Source of the DNA: Actinoplanes octamycinicus
GTDB taxonomy: Bacteria; Actinomycetota; Actinomycetes; Mycobacteriales; Micromonosporaceae
Reading direction: 5' to 3'
Length of the DNA: 64,000 nt
Assembly: GCF_014205225.1 (NCBI RefSeq)
Contig: NZ_JACHNB010000001.1
Span: forward strand, 7,483,501 to 7,547,500
Below the pieces are notes generated by a model that saw nothing but the letters and a program-made list of their open reading frames with translations, had not been told where the DNA came from and made no database searches. Made by a program: the position numbers and the translations under genes. Shown here piece after piece: positions 29,023 to 38,081 of the stretch (positions are counted from its first letter, which is position 1; each line of letters opens with the position of its first letter).

Positions 29023-30576
29023 CTACTCCGCCTTGGCGTCACCGCCGTGGTGGTGCTGACGCAGCCGCACGTCCTTGAGCAGCAGCGCCAGCACCAGGCC
29101 GACCGCCAGCATCGGCAGGGTGGCGAGGAAGACCGGGCTCAGCGCGTCCGCGTACGCCTGGGCCACCCCGTGCCGCACCGCGGCCGGCAGATGCTGGAGC
29201 ACCTCCTGCGAGGAGGTCGCGTCCACCGACAGGCTGCCGCGCGCGTCCGCGGGCAGGTGCTCGGCCAGCGAGGTCGCCAGCCGGTCGTAGAAGATCGCGG
29301 CGAACACCGAGATCCCGATCGAGGTGCCGACCGTCCGGAAGAACGGGATGGTGGCCGAGACGGCGCCCATGTCCTCCCGGGGCGCCGCGTTCTGCGCCGC
29401 CATCGCCAGCACCTGGATGTTGAGGCCGGCCGCGACGCCCAGCACGACCATGTAGCCGATCGCGACCGCGCGCGGCGTGTCGGCGTCCATGGTGGCCAGC
29501 AGCGCCGCGGCGACCAGGCCGAGCGCCATGCTGGCCACCGGGTACCACTTGTAGCGGCCGCTCTTGGCGATGTGCTTGGTGCTCAGCATCGACGAGGCGA
29601 CCAGGCCGAGCATCATCGGCAGCAGGATCAGGCCGGACTGGGTCGGCGTGGCGCCGGTCACCACCTGGACGAACAGCGCCAGGAAGTTCACCGAGCCGAG
29701 GAAGACCGCGCCGGCCAGCGCGCCGATTAGCACGGCCAGGGTCAGCGTCGAGTTCTTGAACAGGCGCAGCGGGATGACCGGCTCCGGCACCCGGCGCTCG
29801 ACCAGGATGAACAGCGCGGTGCACAGCAGCGTCGCCGCGCCCAGGCCGAGGATGATCCCGGACGTCCAGTCGTAGCGGACCCCGCCCCAGCTGGTGACCA
29901 GGGTGAGGCCGACGATCGCGCCGGTCAGCAGCACGATGCCGGCGTAGTCGATCCGCGGCCGGCGCGGATGGCGGGGCAGGTGCAGGAAGAGCCCGACGGC
30001 GATCAGGGCCAGCAGCGCGAGCGGCACGTTGAGGAAGAAGACCCAGCGCCAGCTGAGCGCGTCGGTGAGCACCCCGCCGACTGCCGGGCCGGCCAGCGCG
30101 CTGACCGCGAAGACCATCGAGAAGTAGCCGTAGTAACGGGCACCCTCGCGGGGCGCGAACATCTCGCCGATGATCGCGAGCACCGAGACCAGCAGGCCGC
30201 CGGCGCCGATGCCCTGCACCACGCGGAACGCGATGAGCTGCCCGATGTTCTGGGCCAGGCCGCACGCGAACGAGGCGGCCAGGAACAGCACGATGGCGGT
30301 GAGGAAGACGTTCTTGCGTCCGAACAGGTCGCCGAGCTTGCCGTACACCGGGGTGCTGACGCTGCTGGCGATGATGTAGGCGGTCGTCACCCAGGCGAAC
30401 TCGGAGAGCCCGCCGAGGTCGCTGACGATCCGGGGCAGGGCGGTCGCGACGATCTGCGCGTCGAGCATGCCGAGGAAGACGGCGAGCATGAGCGCGAACA
30501 TGACCAGGCCCTGCCGTGGCCGAGGTGATCGTGGCGCCGCCGGCGTGCCCGGTACGTGGGCCGCGGTGGAAGTCAC
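29023..30576 (-). CDS. MFS multidrug exporter of the DHA2 (14-TMS) family
   Basis: 517 residues, 14 predicted membrane segments. Motif A YGKLGDLFGRKNVF, motif C GPAVGGVLTD, and acidic D39 in FLGMLDAQIVATALPRI as in EmrB/QacA antiporters. Long external loop with LPADARGSLSVDATSS. Probably exports the polyketide product and gives self-resistance. GTG start with AAGGAAACAGTT. Downstream of the quinone oxidoreductase gene. Confidence 0.9.
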   Translation of the reverse strand: MTSTAAHVPGTPAAPRSPRPRQGLVMFALMLAVFLGMLDAQIVATALPRIVSDLGGLSEFAWVTTAYIIASSVSTPVYGKLGDLFGRKNVFLTAIVLFLAASFACGLAQNIGQLIAFRVVQGIGAGGLLVSVLAIIGEMFAPREGARYYGYFSMVFAVSALAGPAVGGVLTDALSWRWVFFLNVPLALLALIAVGLFLHLPRHPRRPRIDYAGIVLLTGAIVGLTLVTSWGGVRYDWTSGIILGLGAATLLCTALFILVERRVPEPVIPLRLFKNSTLTLAVLIGALAGAVFLGSVNFLALFVQVVTGATPTQSGLILLPMMLGLVASSMLSTKHIAKSGRYKWYPVASMALGLVAAALLATMDADTPRAVAIGYMVVLGVAAGLNIQVLAMAAQNAAPREDMGAVSATIPFFRTVGTSIGISVFAAIFYDRLATSLAEHLPADARGSLSVDATSSQEVLQHLPAAVRHGVAQAYADALSPVFLATLPMLAVGLVLALLLKDVRLRQHHHGGDAKAE

Positions 30577-30652
30577 AACTGTTTCCTTCGTAGAAAGTCC
30601 AGGATGGGACGCGGGGCGCGAGACGGGGGACTCGCACCCCGCGGGTCAGGTG

Positions 30653-31633
30653 TTACGGAACGAGGACGACCTTGCCGAGCTGGGCCCGGGCCTCCATCAG
30701 CTCGTGCGCCTTGGCGGCCTCGTCGAGCGGCAGCGTGGTGTGCACGACCGGCTTGAGCTTGCCGGTGGCCAGCATGTTCACCAGGTCGCGCTCGCCGGCC
30801 TGGATGACCTCCGGCTGGGTGAACATGATCGCGTAGAGGCTGAAGCCGGTGACCGTCTTCATGTCGATCAGGTCGACGACGCTGACCGGCGGGATGTCGA
30901 ACCCGGCGGCCGATCCGTAGAAGACCAGCCGGCCGAACTGGGCGATCAGCGGGATGCTCTGCCGCAGGATGTCGCCGCCGACGGTCTCCAGGATCACGTC
31001 GGCGCCCTTGCCGTCGGTGGCGGCCAGCACCTCCTCGGCCCAGCCGTCCTTGGTGTAGTCGATCGCGACGTCGGCGCCGAGCGAGCGGGCGAACTCCAGC
31101 TTGGCCGGGCTGCTGGCGGTGGCGATCACCTTGCCGGCGCCGAGCGCCTTGGCGATCTGCACCGCCAGGTGGCCGACCCCGCCGGCCGCGGCGTCGATCA
31201 GGATGGTCTCGCCGGCCTGGAGCCGGCCGCCCGCGGTGATCGCGTGGTAGGCGGTCTGCGCCGGGCTGAGCAGCGCGGTGGCCTGGCCGGCGTCGACGCC
31301 GTCCGGGATGGCCAGCAGTGAGGTGGCGTCGGCGGTGACGTAGTCGGCGTAGGCGCCGTGCCAGACGCCGGCCACCACGCGGTCGCCGGGCTGCACGCCG
31401 GTGACGTCGTCGCCGATCGCCTCGACGGTGCCGGCCACGTCGCCGCCGGGCGCGCCGGGCAGCTCGGCCGGGCCGCCGATCGGCAGGCCCTGACGGCGCT
31501 GCACCTCGGCGAAGTTGACGCCGATCGCTTCGACCCGGATGAGGACGTCACGCGGGCCGGGCGCCGGCTTCGGCGCCTCCTCGACGCGCAGCACGGACGG
31601 GTCGCCGTGGTTGTAGTGACGAACGATTCGCAT
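30653..31633 (-). CDS. Zinc-type alcohol dehydrogenase/quinone oxidoreductase family protein
   Basis: 326 residues of the NADPH:quinone reductase-like MDR family without zinc ligands: GroES-like N-terminus (VLIRVEAIGVNFAEVQRRQG), nucleotide-binding AAAGGVGHLAVQIAKALGA. May reduce a quinone intermediate or detoxify it. Start ATG (MRIVRHY) rather than upstream 31675, which lacks a ribosome site. The 115-base upstream gap has an AT-rich promoter-like stretch with a TGCATGTAT element. Confidence 0.85.
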   Translation of the reverse strand: MRIVRHYNHGDPSVLRVEEAPKPAPGPRDVLIRVEAIGVNFAEVQRRQGLPIGGPAELPGAPGGDVAGTVEAIGDDVTGVQPGDRVVAGVWHGAYADYVTADATSLLAIPDGVDAGQATALLSPAQTAYHAITAGGRLQAGETILIDAAAGGVGHLAVQIAKALGAGKVIATASSPAKLEFARSLGADVAIDYTKDGWAEEVLAATDGKGADVILETVGGDILRQSIPLIAQFGRLVFYGSAAGFDIPPVSVVDLIDMKTVTGFSLYAIMFTQPEVIQAGERDLVNMLATGKLKPVVHTTLPLDEAAKAHELMEARAQLGKVVLVP

Positions 31634-31748
31634 CAGTCTGCTCCAGATGGGAGTGAGATCGAGTCCAGAGCACACTCATGGACCCCGCCGGGGACGCCCC
31701 GGTTCCGAATACATGCACACTATCACACAACTGCGTGACTACAAGCAT

Positions 31749-32942
31749 TTACGGTGCGGACCAGCTCACCGGGATCTCGGCATAGCCGCTCAGCAGCCGG
31801 TTCGGCAGCCACACCAGCTCGGTGGCGGGCACCGCGAGCCGCAGCTGCGGCAGCCGCCGGAGCAGCGTGCCCACCGCGATCTCCAGCTCCAGCCGGCCCA
31901 GTGACGCGCCCAGGCAGTAGTGCATGCCCTGCCCGAGCGTCAGGTGCGCGAGGTTCCTGCGCCGGATGTCGAGCGCCGCCGGGTCGGTGAACTCCCGCTC
32001 GTCCCGGTTGGCCGCCCCGATCGCGGCCAGCACCCCGCTGTTCGCCGGGATGACCGTGTCCCCGATCCGCACCTCCTCCAGGGTCACCCGGTACGCGGCG
32101 CCGTCGCCCGGGCCCTGGAAGCGCATCAGCTCCTCCATGGCCGGCCCGAGCAGGCTCTCGTCCCGGCGCAGCGCGGCCAACTGCTCCGGGTGCTCCAGGA
32201 GCATCACGACGCAGCTGCCGATCTGGTGGATGGTGGTCTCGTACCCGGCGATCAGCAGCAGCGTGGCCATCGAGACCAGCTCCGACTCGCTCAGCCGGTC
32301 ACCGCCGTCGTGCGCCTGCACGAGGGCGCTGAGCAGGTCGTCACCCGGGTTCGCCCGCTTCGCCTTGGTCAGGTCGGTGAGGTAGCCGCGCAGCGACATG
32401 TAGGCCGCCACGATCGTGTCGACCGGCACCTCGGCCAGCGCCACCAGCGTGCCGGCCCAGCCGACGAAGGCGTCCCGGTCGGACAGCGGCACGCCGAGCA
32501 GCTCACAGATCACCGTGATCGGCAGCGGGTGCGCGAACGCCGCGTTCAGGTCGGCCGGCTCACCGGCCAGCACCATCCGGTCGATCAGCTCGTCGGCGAG
32601 CTGCTGGATCCGCGGCCGCATCTGCTCGACCCGGCGCGGGGTGAACCCGGCCGACACCAGCCGGCGCAGCCGGGTGTGCTCGGGCGCGTCGGTGTGGTGC
32701 ATGCTGTCGTCCGGCGGGAACGGCGACGGCTGCGGCACGCCGGGCCGGTGCAGGTCGCTGCTGAACCGCGGGTCGGTGAGCACCATCCGGACGTCCTCGT
32801 AACGCCCCACCAGGTAGGCCGGTGCGCCGGTGGACATCCGGACCTGGACCACCCGGGCGTCCCGCAGCCGCTGGTAGTCGTCCGGTGGCTCGATCGGGGA
32901 CTGCCGGATGAACGGGAACGCCACTGCCACGTCGTCGGTCAT
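31749..32942 (-). CDS. Cytochrome P450, polyketide tailoring (second)
   Basis: 397 residues. AGYETT I-helix at 232-237 and haem loop LGQGMHYCLG with Cys343; the first residue of the loop is Leu where most P450s have Phe. Distinct from the P450 at 4414. In related pentangular pathways P450s form methylenedioxy bridges or hydroxylate rings; which applies here cannot be told. ATG start with CTCAGGAGGTG-like sequence reversed nearby (AGGAAATCGC). Confidence 0.9.
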   Translation of the reverse strand: MTDDVAVAFPFIRQSPIEPPDDYQRLRDARVVQVRMSTGAPAYLVGRYEDVRMVLTDPRFSSDLHRPGVPQPSPFPPDDSMHHTDAPEHTRLRRLVSAGFTPRRVEQMRPRIQQLADELIDRMVLAGEPADLNAAFAHPLPITVICELLGVPLSDRDAFVGWAGTLVALAEVPVDTIVAAYMSLRGYLTDLTKAKRANPGDDLLSALVQAHDGGDRLSESELVSMATLLLIAGYETTIHQIGSCVVMLLEHPEQLAALRRDESLLGPAMEELMRFQGPGDGAAYRVTLEEVRIGDTVIPANSGVLAAIGAANRDEREFTDPAALDIRRRNLAHLTLGQGMHYCLGASLGRLELEIAVGTLLRRLPQLRLAVPATELVWLPNRLLSGYAEIPVSWSAP

Positions 32943-32978
32943 GCGATTTCCTTCTCAGGAGGTGCGGTCAGGGGTGGC

Positions 32979-33010
32979 GCCCCGGCCGCGACCCCCGTCG
33001 CGGCCGGGGC
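32979..33010 (-). terminator. Hairpin between hydroxylase 4 and the P450 gene
   Basis: Perfect 14-bp stem GCCCCGGCCGCGAC / GTCGCGGCCGGGGC with a CCCC loop, 8 bases after the hydroxylase stop. It may end transcription or attenuate reading into the P450 gene. Confidence 0.6.
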
Positions 33011-33018
33011 GGCGGCGA

Positions 33019-34533
33019 TCAGCTCTTGCCGAACCAGGTGCGCAGCGCGGCGCCGAGCCCGTCCCGGACCCGCTGCGGCTCGGTGTCCCGGGCGGCCGCC
33101 CAGGCGACGTAACCGTCCGGGCGGACCAGCAGCCCGGCCAGGTCGGACTCGTCCTTGCCGGTGGCCGCGACCGAGGTGACCCGGGAGGCGTCGGCGACGC
33201 TCGCCGACCAGTCCCGGTGGGCTGCCGCGATCTCGGCGCTGCCACCCAGGTCGAGCAGCACGGCTGTGCCGCCGCGCAGCAGCTCGGCCAGCCGGGTCCC
33301 GCCGTCCGCGGTCTCCAGCGGCAGGTCCGGCGCGAACCTGCCGACCAGCGGGTGCACCTCGGCGCCGCCGGACAGGTCGTAGTGGACGTTGACACCGGAG
33401 AGCATCTCGGCGATGTGCCGGTTGGCCGCGTCGATCCGCATCAGCGACTCGAGCAGCTCGCGCAGCGGGGTGACGTCCGGGTCCGGGTTCATCAGGGCGA
33501 TCTGCGCCCGGGTGTTCTCCAGCACCCGGCGGGCCGGCGGCTGCCGCTCGGCGTCGTAGGTGTCCAGCAGCCCGGCCGGGGCCCAGCCGTGGATCTGCGC
33601 GGCCAGCTTCCACCCGAGGTTCAGCGCGTCCTGCAGGCCCAGGTTGAGGCCCTGGCCGCCGACCGGGAAGTGGATGTGCGCGGCGTCGCCGGCCAGCAGG
33701 ATCCGGCCGGACCGGTACCGGTCGGCCTGGCGGGCCGAGTCGGTGAACCAGGACAGCCACCGGGCGTCGTGCGCGCCGTGGTCGGTGCCCCAGATCTCGC
33801 GCATGCTGGCGGTCAGCTCGTCGAGGGTGAGGCTCTCCTCCGGGTTCTTCTTGTCCGGTCCGAAGTCGAAGGTCGCCACCCGGTGGTAGCGGTCGTCCAG
33901 CGGCACGCAGAAGAGCAGGCCGCGCTCGGTGCGCTCCATGCCCATCGGGGCGTTGTCCCGGTCGGCGAGCACCACGTCGCCGAGGCGGGCGGTCACCCGG
34001 CCGCCGGTGCCCGGGAAGCCGATGCCGGCCGCCTTGCGCACGATGCTGCGCGCGCCGTCGCAGCCGACCACGTACGCGGCGCGCAGCTCGTAGGCGCCGT
34101 CCGGCCCGGTGGCGGCGACCGTGACCCCGTCGGCGTCCTGGTCGATCGCGGTGACCGTGTGCCGGCGGCGGATGTCCGCGCCGGACTCGATCGCGTGCGC
34201 CTCCAGCAGTTCCTCGGTCCGCGCCTGCTCGCTGAGCAGCGCGTAGCCGTGGCTGCTGTCCAGCAGGCTGAAGTCGACCCAGACGTCCAGGCCGGCGAAG
34301 TGACCGTTGTTCCAGGAGCGGGCGCCGTCCCGGAAGCGGTCCACCAGGCCGCGCCGGTCCAGCGACTCCAGGGACCGGGCGTGCAGGCCGAACGCCTTGG
34401 AATGCGGCGATCGCTCCGGCAGCTGTTCGAGCAGTACCACGCTGGTGCCGGCGAGTCGCAGCTCGGCGGCGAGCAGCATGCCGACCGGGCCGCCCCCGAC
34501 GATGACGACGTCCGTCCGGTTGTTCTGGGTCAT
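33019..34533 (-). CDS. FAD-dependent aromatic hydroxylase 4 (PgaE-like)
   Basis: 504 residues. FAD motif VVIVGGGPVGMLLAAEL, YVVGCDGARSIVR, and ILLAGDAAHIHFPVGGQGLNLG; the HFPVGGQGLN form resembles angucycline/anthracycline hydroxylases such as PgaE and RdmE. A different subfamily from hydroxylases 1-3 (ARTEELLEAHA, KAFGLHARSLE). ATG 34533 preferred; a GTG lies one codon upstream. Divergent from MarR regulator 2, with the MarR-type site between them. Confidence 0.9.
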   Translation of the reverse strand: MTQNNRTDVVIVGGGPVGMLLAAELRLAGTSVVLLEQLPERSPHSKAFGLHARSLESLDRRGLVDRFRDGARSWNNGHFAGLDVWVDFSLLDSSHGYALLSEQARTEELLEAHAIESGADIRRRHTVTAIDQDADGVTVAATGPDGAYELRAAYVVGCDGARSIVRKAAGIGFPGTGGRVTARLGDVVLADRDNAPMGMERTERGLLFCVPLDDRYHRVATFDFGPDKKNPEESLTLDELTASMREIWGTDHGAHDARWLSWFTDSARQADRYRSGRILLAGDAAHIHFPVGGQGLNLGLQDALNLGWKLAAQIHGWAPAGLLDTYDAERQPPARRVLENTRAQIALMNPDPDVTPLRELLESLMRIDAANRHIAEMLSGVNVHYDLSGGAEVHPLVGRFAPDLPLETADGGTRLAELLRGGTAVLLDLGGSAEIAAAHRDWSASVADASRVTSVAATGKDESDLAGLLVRPDGYVAWAAARDTEPQRVRDGLGAALRTWFGKS

Positions 34534-34582
34534 CACTTGTGCCCTCTCGAAGCTGATTGCGTGTTCTCATGCAAGTACATGC

Positions 34583-34596
34583 GACCATACATATGA
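34583..34596 (-). promoter_or_regulatory. MarR-type operator candidate near regulator 2
   Basis: On the minus strand TCATATGTATGGTC, related to TCATATRCATGAC at 14456 and 25931. A TCATGCAAGTACATGCGACC stretch lies next to it. Sits between hydroxylase 4 and MarR 2. Confidence 0.4.
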
Positions 34597-34622
34597 TTGC
34601 GGCGAGGAAGCAACGCACTACC

Positions 34623-35186
34623 ATGACCGGCATGACAACCACGGACGGCGACGCGATGCTCGACGCGGTGGGCGCGGCGTTCTCCCGGCTGCGCCGCGGC
34701 GCGCTGCTCCGGGTGGAGAACCCGGTGCCGCGCAAGGACATGACCCGCACCCTGGTGCTCAACCTGATCGAGGAGGGCCCGGAGTCGCAGCGGCGGGAGG
34801 TCACCGTCGGCGTGGTGGCCGAGCGGCTCGGCGTCGACCCGTCGGTGGCCAGCCGGATGGTCTCCGACTGCATCGCCAGCGGGTACCTGGTCCGGGCCGC
34901 GTCCCAGCGGGACGGCCGGCGCACCGTCCTGGAGCTGACCGCGGCCGGCCGGGCCATGCTGGACCGGTTCCGCGCGCACCAGCGGCAGGCCTTCGAGTTC
35001 ATCACCCGGGACTGGTCCCGGGGCGAGCGGATGGAGTTCGCCCGGCTGCTGCTCAAGTACGTGGACGCGCTCGCCGAGCTGCGGCCGGACGACGCGGACC
35101 CCGGTGACGACGCCCGGCCGGCCGGTGCCGGGCCGGGCGTCGCCGGCCGTCAGAGCGGGATGCCCGCGGCCGCGAAACTGGAGTAG
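34623..35186 (+). CDS. MarR-family transcriptional regulator 2
   Basis: 187 residues. Winged helix TVGVVAERLGVDPSVASRMVSDCI, wing RDGRRTVLELTAAG. Paralogue of the regulator at 25973 but about 25 residues longer: the tail after LAELRPDD is encoded by a hairpin (35109-35141) and by antisense of the SnoaL gene, so a stop was probably lost. ATG 34623 or 34632; GAGGAAGC lies rather far upstream. Probably controls hydroxylase 4 and itself. Confidence 0.85.
   Translation: MTGMTTTDGDAMLDAVGAAFSRLRRGALLRVENPVPRKDMTRTLVLNLIEEGPESQRREVTVGVVAERLGVDPSVASRMVSDCIASGYLVRAASQRDGRRTVLELTAAGRAMLDRFRAHQRQAFEFITRDWSRGERMEFARLLLKYVDALAELRPDDADPGDDARPAGAGPGVAGRQSGMPAAAKLE
35109..35141. terminator. Terminator-like hairpin inside the MarR 2 tail
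   Basis: 11-bp stem GACGCCCGGCC / GGCCGGGCGTC with an 11-base loop between convergent genes; the MarR frame reads through it. Confidence 0.4.
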
Positions 35187-36106
35187 TCCACCACCTCCCA
35201 GTGCTCGGCCACCTTGCCGTCGGCGCCGAAGCGGTACTGGTCCGAGGTGTGCATCACGAGCAGCTGGCCGGTCGGCGGGACACCGTGGAAGTCGCCGGTG
35301 AAGTGACCGCTCCAGGTGGCCGAGACGGAGACCCGGTCGCCCTGGGCGAGCACGTGGTCGATGCGTACCGAAAGATCGGGGAAGGTGACGAAGTTGCTCG
35401 CGAAGAACTGCCGGAACGCCTCCAGCCCGCCGTCCACCGCCGGGCGCTGGAAGTTGTGGTGCTGGTAATCCTGCTGGTAATAGCGGTCGGCCAGGTCCAG
35501 CCGGTGCTGGGTCATCACCACGTCGGCGGCCTCGATGATCCGCGCGGCGTTGGCCTTCTCCGTGTCGGTGTGACAGCCGCTCAGCTCCGGCTCACGCGGC
35601 TGGGTCTCCAGCTGCGGCGCCACACCGAACGGCTTGAGCACCGAGTAGTCCACCGTGTCCCAGTGCTCGGCGACCTTCTGCCCGCGGAACTCGAACAGCT
35701 CGCTGGTGACCAGCGTCAGCTCCTTGCCGCTGGCCGGCTGACCGGCGAACGGCCCGGTCTGGTGCCCGTGCCAGGACACGAAGACCATCGCCCGGTCGTT
35801 GTCGACGTGCGACACCAGCACCGTCGCGGTCAGGTCCGGGAAGCCGGTGAACAGATCCCGCAGGTAGCCGCGCAGGCCGGTCAGCCCGGGCGCGATCCGC
35901 GCGTCGTGCTCGACGTAGTCCGCGGTGAAGTAGCTCGCCACCCGGTTCACCCGGTGCTCGTTGTAGACGTCTTCGAGCAGGCCGTCCAGGGCCCGCTCGA
36001 TGCCCGCGGCGGCGGGCTGGGCCGCTGCCGGGCTCGGGGCCGCGAGCGCGGCCAACCCCAGGATCAACGCCCCTACGGTACGGGCGAAGCGCTGCTTTCT
36101 CGACAT
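35150..36106 (-). CDS. Secreted tandem SnoaL-like protein
   Basis: 318 residues. N-terminal signal peptide (MSRKQRFARTVGALILGLAAL... AAA), then two SnoaL/NTF2-like domains (about 35-155 and 185-315), each ending in KVAEHWDTVDYS / KVAEHWEVVDYS. SnoaL proteins close aldol rings or hydroxylate in aromatic polyketide pathways. This one looks exported, which is odd for a cyclase. Paralogue of the unsigned protein at 37184. No cleavage-site lipobox Cys seen. Confidence 0.8.
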   Translation of the reverse strand: MSRKQRFARTVGALILGLAALAAPSPAAAQPAAAGIERALDGLLEDVYNEHRVNRVASYFTADYVEHDARIAPGLTGLRGYLRDLFTGFPDLTATVLVSHVDNDRAMVFVSWHGHQTGPFAGQPASGKELTLVTSELFEFRGQKVAEHWDTVDYSVLKPFGVAPQLETQPREPELSGCHTDTEKANAARIIEAADVVMTQHRLDLADRYYQQDYQHHNFQRPAVDGGLEAFRQFFASNFVTFPDLSVRIDHVLAQGDRVSVSATWSGHFTGDFHGVPPTGQLLVMHTSDQYRFGADGKVAEHWEVVDYSSFAAAGIPL

Positions 36107-36140
36107 GAACTGTCCCTCCGTGATGAGTGCGGTCCCCGGC

Positions 36141-37100
36141 TCAGACGTCGAACCGGTAGGTCAGCCACCGCTGGTCGACGGTGAAGCCGATCCGGCGGTT
36201 GAGCGCGACGACGGCGGCGTTGCGCTCGTCGTTCCACGCCTGCAGTGCGCTCAGGTGCGGGTGCTCGGCGGCGGTCCAGCCGATCAGCTCCGTCTTGAGC
36301 AGCAGCCCGATCCCCTGGCGGCGGCGCTCCGGCAGCACCAGGGTCTCGCCGGTGTCGGCCATCGGGCTGTTCCGGACAAACAGCGTGCTGTACCCGACCA
36401 CCTCGCCGTCGCCGGCCCGGACCGCGGCGACGGCCGCCTGACGGTTCCCGCTGCGCGCCGCCTCCGCCTCGCGCAACCGGACCCCGCGGACCCCGCCGCC
36501 ACCCGGGCGGGCCTGCCCGTTCACCGCGACGTCCAGCCGGTCCCAGGCCCGGGCATACGACTCCACCAGGTCGTCCGGGCACGCGTCGGTCCACCGCACC
36601 AGGCGCAGCCCGGCCCGCCGGCCGGTCACCGCGGGCGCGGTCCAGGCGCGCAGGTCGAGGCGGTGCCGCAGGTTCGCCCCGGACCGGCGGCCGCCGAGCG
36701 CCGCGCCGAACGCCGCCGCCCCCGCCGACTCCGGCGCGTCCAGCAGCAGCGTCTCGTGCCCGGTGCCGCGCAGCTCGTCGCGGGCCGCGGCGAGCAGGGC
36801 CCGGCCGGCGCCGCGCCGGCGCTCGGCCGGGAAGACCCACAGCGAGCCGTGCGCCACCGCCGGATCGGTCCGCACGTCGGTGCCGAGCTTGGCGAAGCCC
36901 AGCGGCCGTTCGCCGTCGAAGGCGGCCAGCACCAGCCGCTCGGTGCCCCACCGGCGTTGCAGCAGCCGGGCCAGCAGGGCGGCCGGCGCCGGTGGGTCGG
37001 CGGGTGCGGCCGCCGCCATCGTGGCGCGGAATCCGGGGAGCAGAAGGTCGACCGTGGCTTCGTCATCGCCGTCCAGACTGCGAATCTGCATGGCAGCCAT
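36141..37100 (-). CDS. Tandem GNAT-family acetyltransferase
   Basis: 319 residues from ATG 37100. Two GNAT folds: first about 1-150 (FPAERRRGAGRALLAAA acetyl-CoA loop), second about 170-319 (LPERRRQGIGLLLKTE). May acylate an amine or hydroxyl of the product, or be a mycothiol-synthase-like enzyme. Start uncertain: no clear ribosome site at 37100 or 37091, while a GTG at 37187 would overlap the SnoaL stop as GTGA and add 29 residues. Confidence 0.75.
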   Translation of the reverse strand: MAAMQIRSLDGDDEATVDLLLPGFRATMAAAAPADPPAPAALLARLLQRRWGTERLVLAAFDGERPLGFAKLGTDVRTDPAVAHGSLWVFPAERRRGAGRALLAAARDELRGTGHETLLLDAPESAGAAAFGAALGGRRSGANLRHRLDLRAWTAPAVTGRRAGLRLVRWTDACPDDLVESYARAWDRLDVAVNGQARPGGGGVRGVRLREAEAARSGNRQAAVAAVRAGDGEVVGYSTLFVRNSPMADTGETLVLPERRRQGIGLLLKTELIGWTAAEHPHLSALQAWNDERNAAVVALNRRIGFTVDQRWLTYRFDV

Positions 37101-37183
37101 TGAGGCACAGGGCGCTGACCGGGGCACCGTCCGTTCAGCGGTCCTCCAGGCCGCCTCCAGCGCCCGGGAGCCCGGGCCGGCGG

Positions 37184-38059
37184 TCACCGCGGGACCGGCT
37201 GCCGGACCGGCACGCCGACATCCTCCAGGCCGCTGTAGTCGACCACCTCCCAGTGCTCCGCCACCCGCCCGTCGACCAGCCGGAACAGGTCCGAGGTGCG
37301 CAGCGTCAGCGCCCGCCCGGTCGGCTTGCGGCCGCGCGACTCACCGGTGAACCGGCCCCGCCAGGTGGCGAAGACCATCACCCGGTCGCGGTCCGCGACC
37401 AGGTGATCGACCGTCGCGGTGAGGTCCGGGTACGCCGCGAAGTTCCCGGCGAAGTACGCCTTGAACGCCTCCACGCCGTTCGGCACGGCCGGCATCTGCA
37501 TGTTGTGGTGCACGTAGTCGCGCTCGTAGTAGACCTCGGCGCGGTCCAGGCGATGCTCGGTCAGCACCTCCCGGTACGACCCGAGCACCGCCTCGGCGTT
37601 GGCCCGCTCGGCCGCCGTGTGCACCCCGACCAGGTCCGGGCGGCGCAGGTCGGTGCGCTGCCGGGGCAGGAAGCCGAGCGGCCGCAGCACGGAGTAGTCG
37701 ACCACCGCCCAGTGCTCGGCGATCTGCCCGTCGGCCACCTCGAAGATCTCGCTGGTGTGCAGCTCGAAGTCGCGTTCGCCCGGGGTGCCCGGCCGGAACG
37801 TGCCCCGCCAGCGCAGGAACATCATCATCCGGTCGCCGTCGGCGAGCGCGACGCCCGGCTCGACCCGCAGATCCGGTACGGCGTCCAGCAGCTCGGCCCA
37901 GAACGCCTCGAGCCCGGCCACACCCGAGCCGGGCGCCACCCGTGGGTCGTACTCCAGGTGGTCGGGCGCGTAGTGGGCGCGCAGGCGTTCCGGCCGGTGG
38001 CCGTTGTGCACCTCGGCCAGCAGCCGGCGGACGATCAGCTCGCAGGGGGAGATAGACAT
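37184..38059 (-). CDS. Tandem SnoaL-like protein, cytoplasmic
   Basis: 291 residues. Two SnoaL/NTF2-like domains (about 5-130 and 155-285), each ending in IAEHWAVVDYS / VAEHWEVVDYS. Clear paralogue of the exported protein at 35150 (shared YDPRVAPG / HDARIAPG, FWAELLDAVPDL region), but without a signal peptide. May act as a late cyclase or hydrolase. ATG start; SARP-like box directly upstream makes it the last gene of the cluster on this side. Confidence 0.8.
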   Translation of the reverse strand: MSISPCELIVRRLLAEVHNGHRPERLRAHYAPDHLEYDPRVAPGSGVAGLEAFWAELLDAVPDLRVEPGVALADGDRMMMFLRWRGTFRPGTPGERDFELHTSEIFEVADGQIAEHWAVVDYSVLRPLGFLPRQRTDLRRPDLVGVHTAAERANAEAVLGSYREVLTEHRLDRAEVYYERDYVHHNMQMPAVPNGVEAFKAYFAGNFAAYPDLTATVDHLVADRDRVMVFATWRGRFTGESRGRKPTGRALTLRTSDLFRLVDGRVAEHWEVVDYSGLEDVGVPVRQPVPR

Positions 38060-38081
38060 GGCGCAGTCATCTCATCCCCCG

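Noticed and set aside
17451..34533. Flavin enzymes as halogenases
   Set aside because: All four have hydroxylase-type GD motifs and lack the WxWxIP halogenase motif.
37134..37160. Three 11-base-phased TCCAG-type elements on the plus strand
   Set aside because: Orientation is opposite to the genes around it (minus strand), and the stretch may lie within the GNAT gene if it begins at 37187; not counted as a SARP box.
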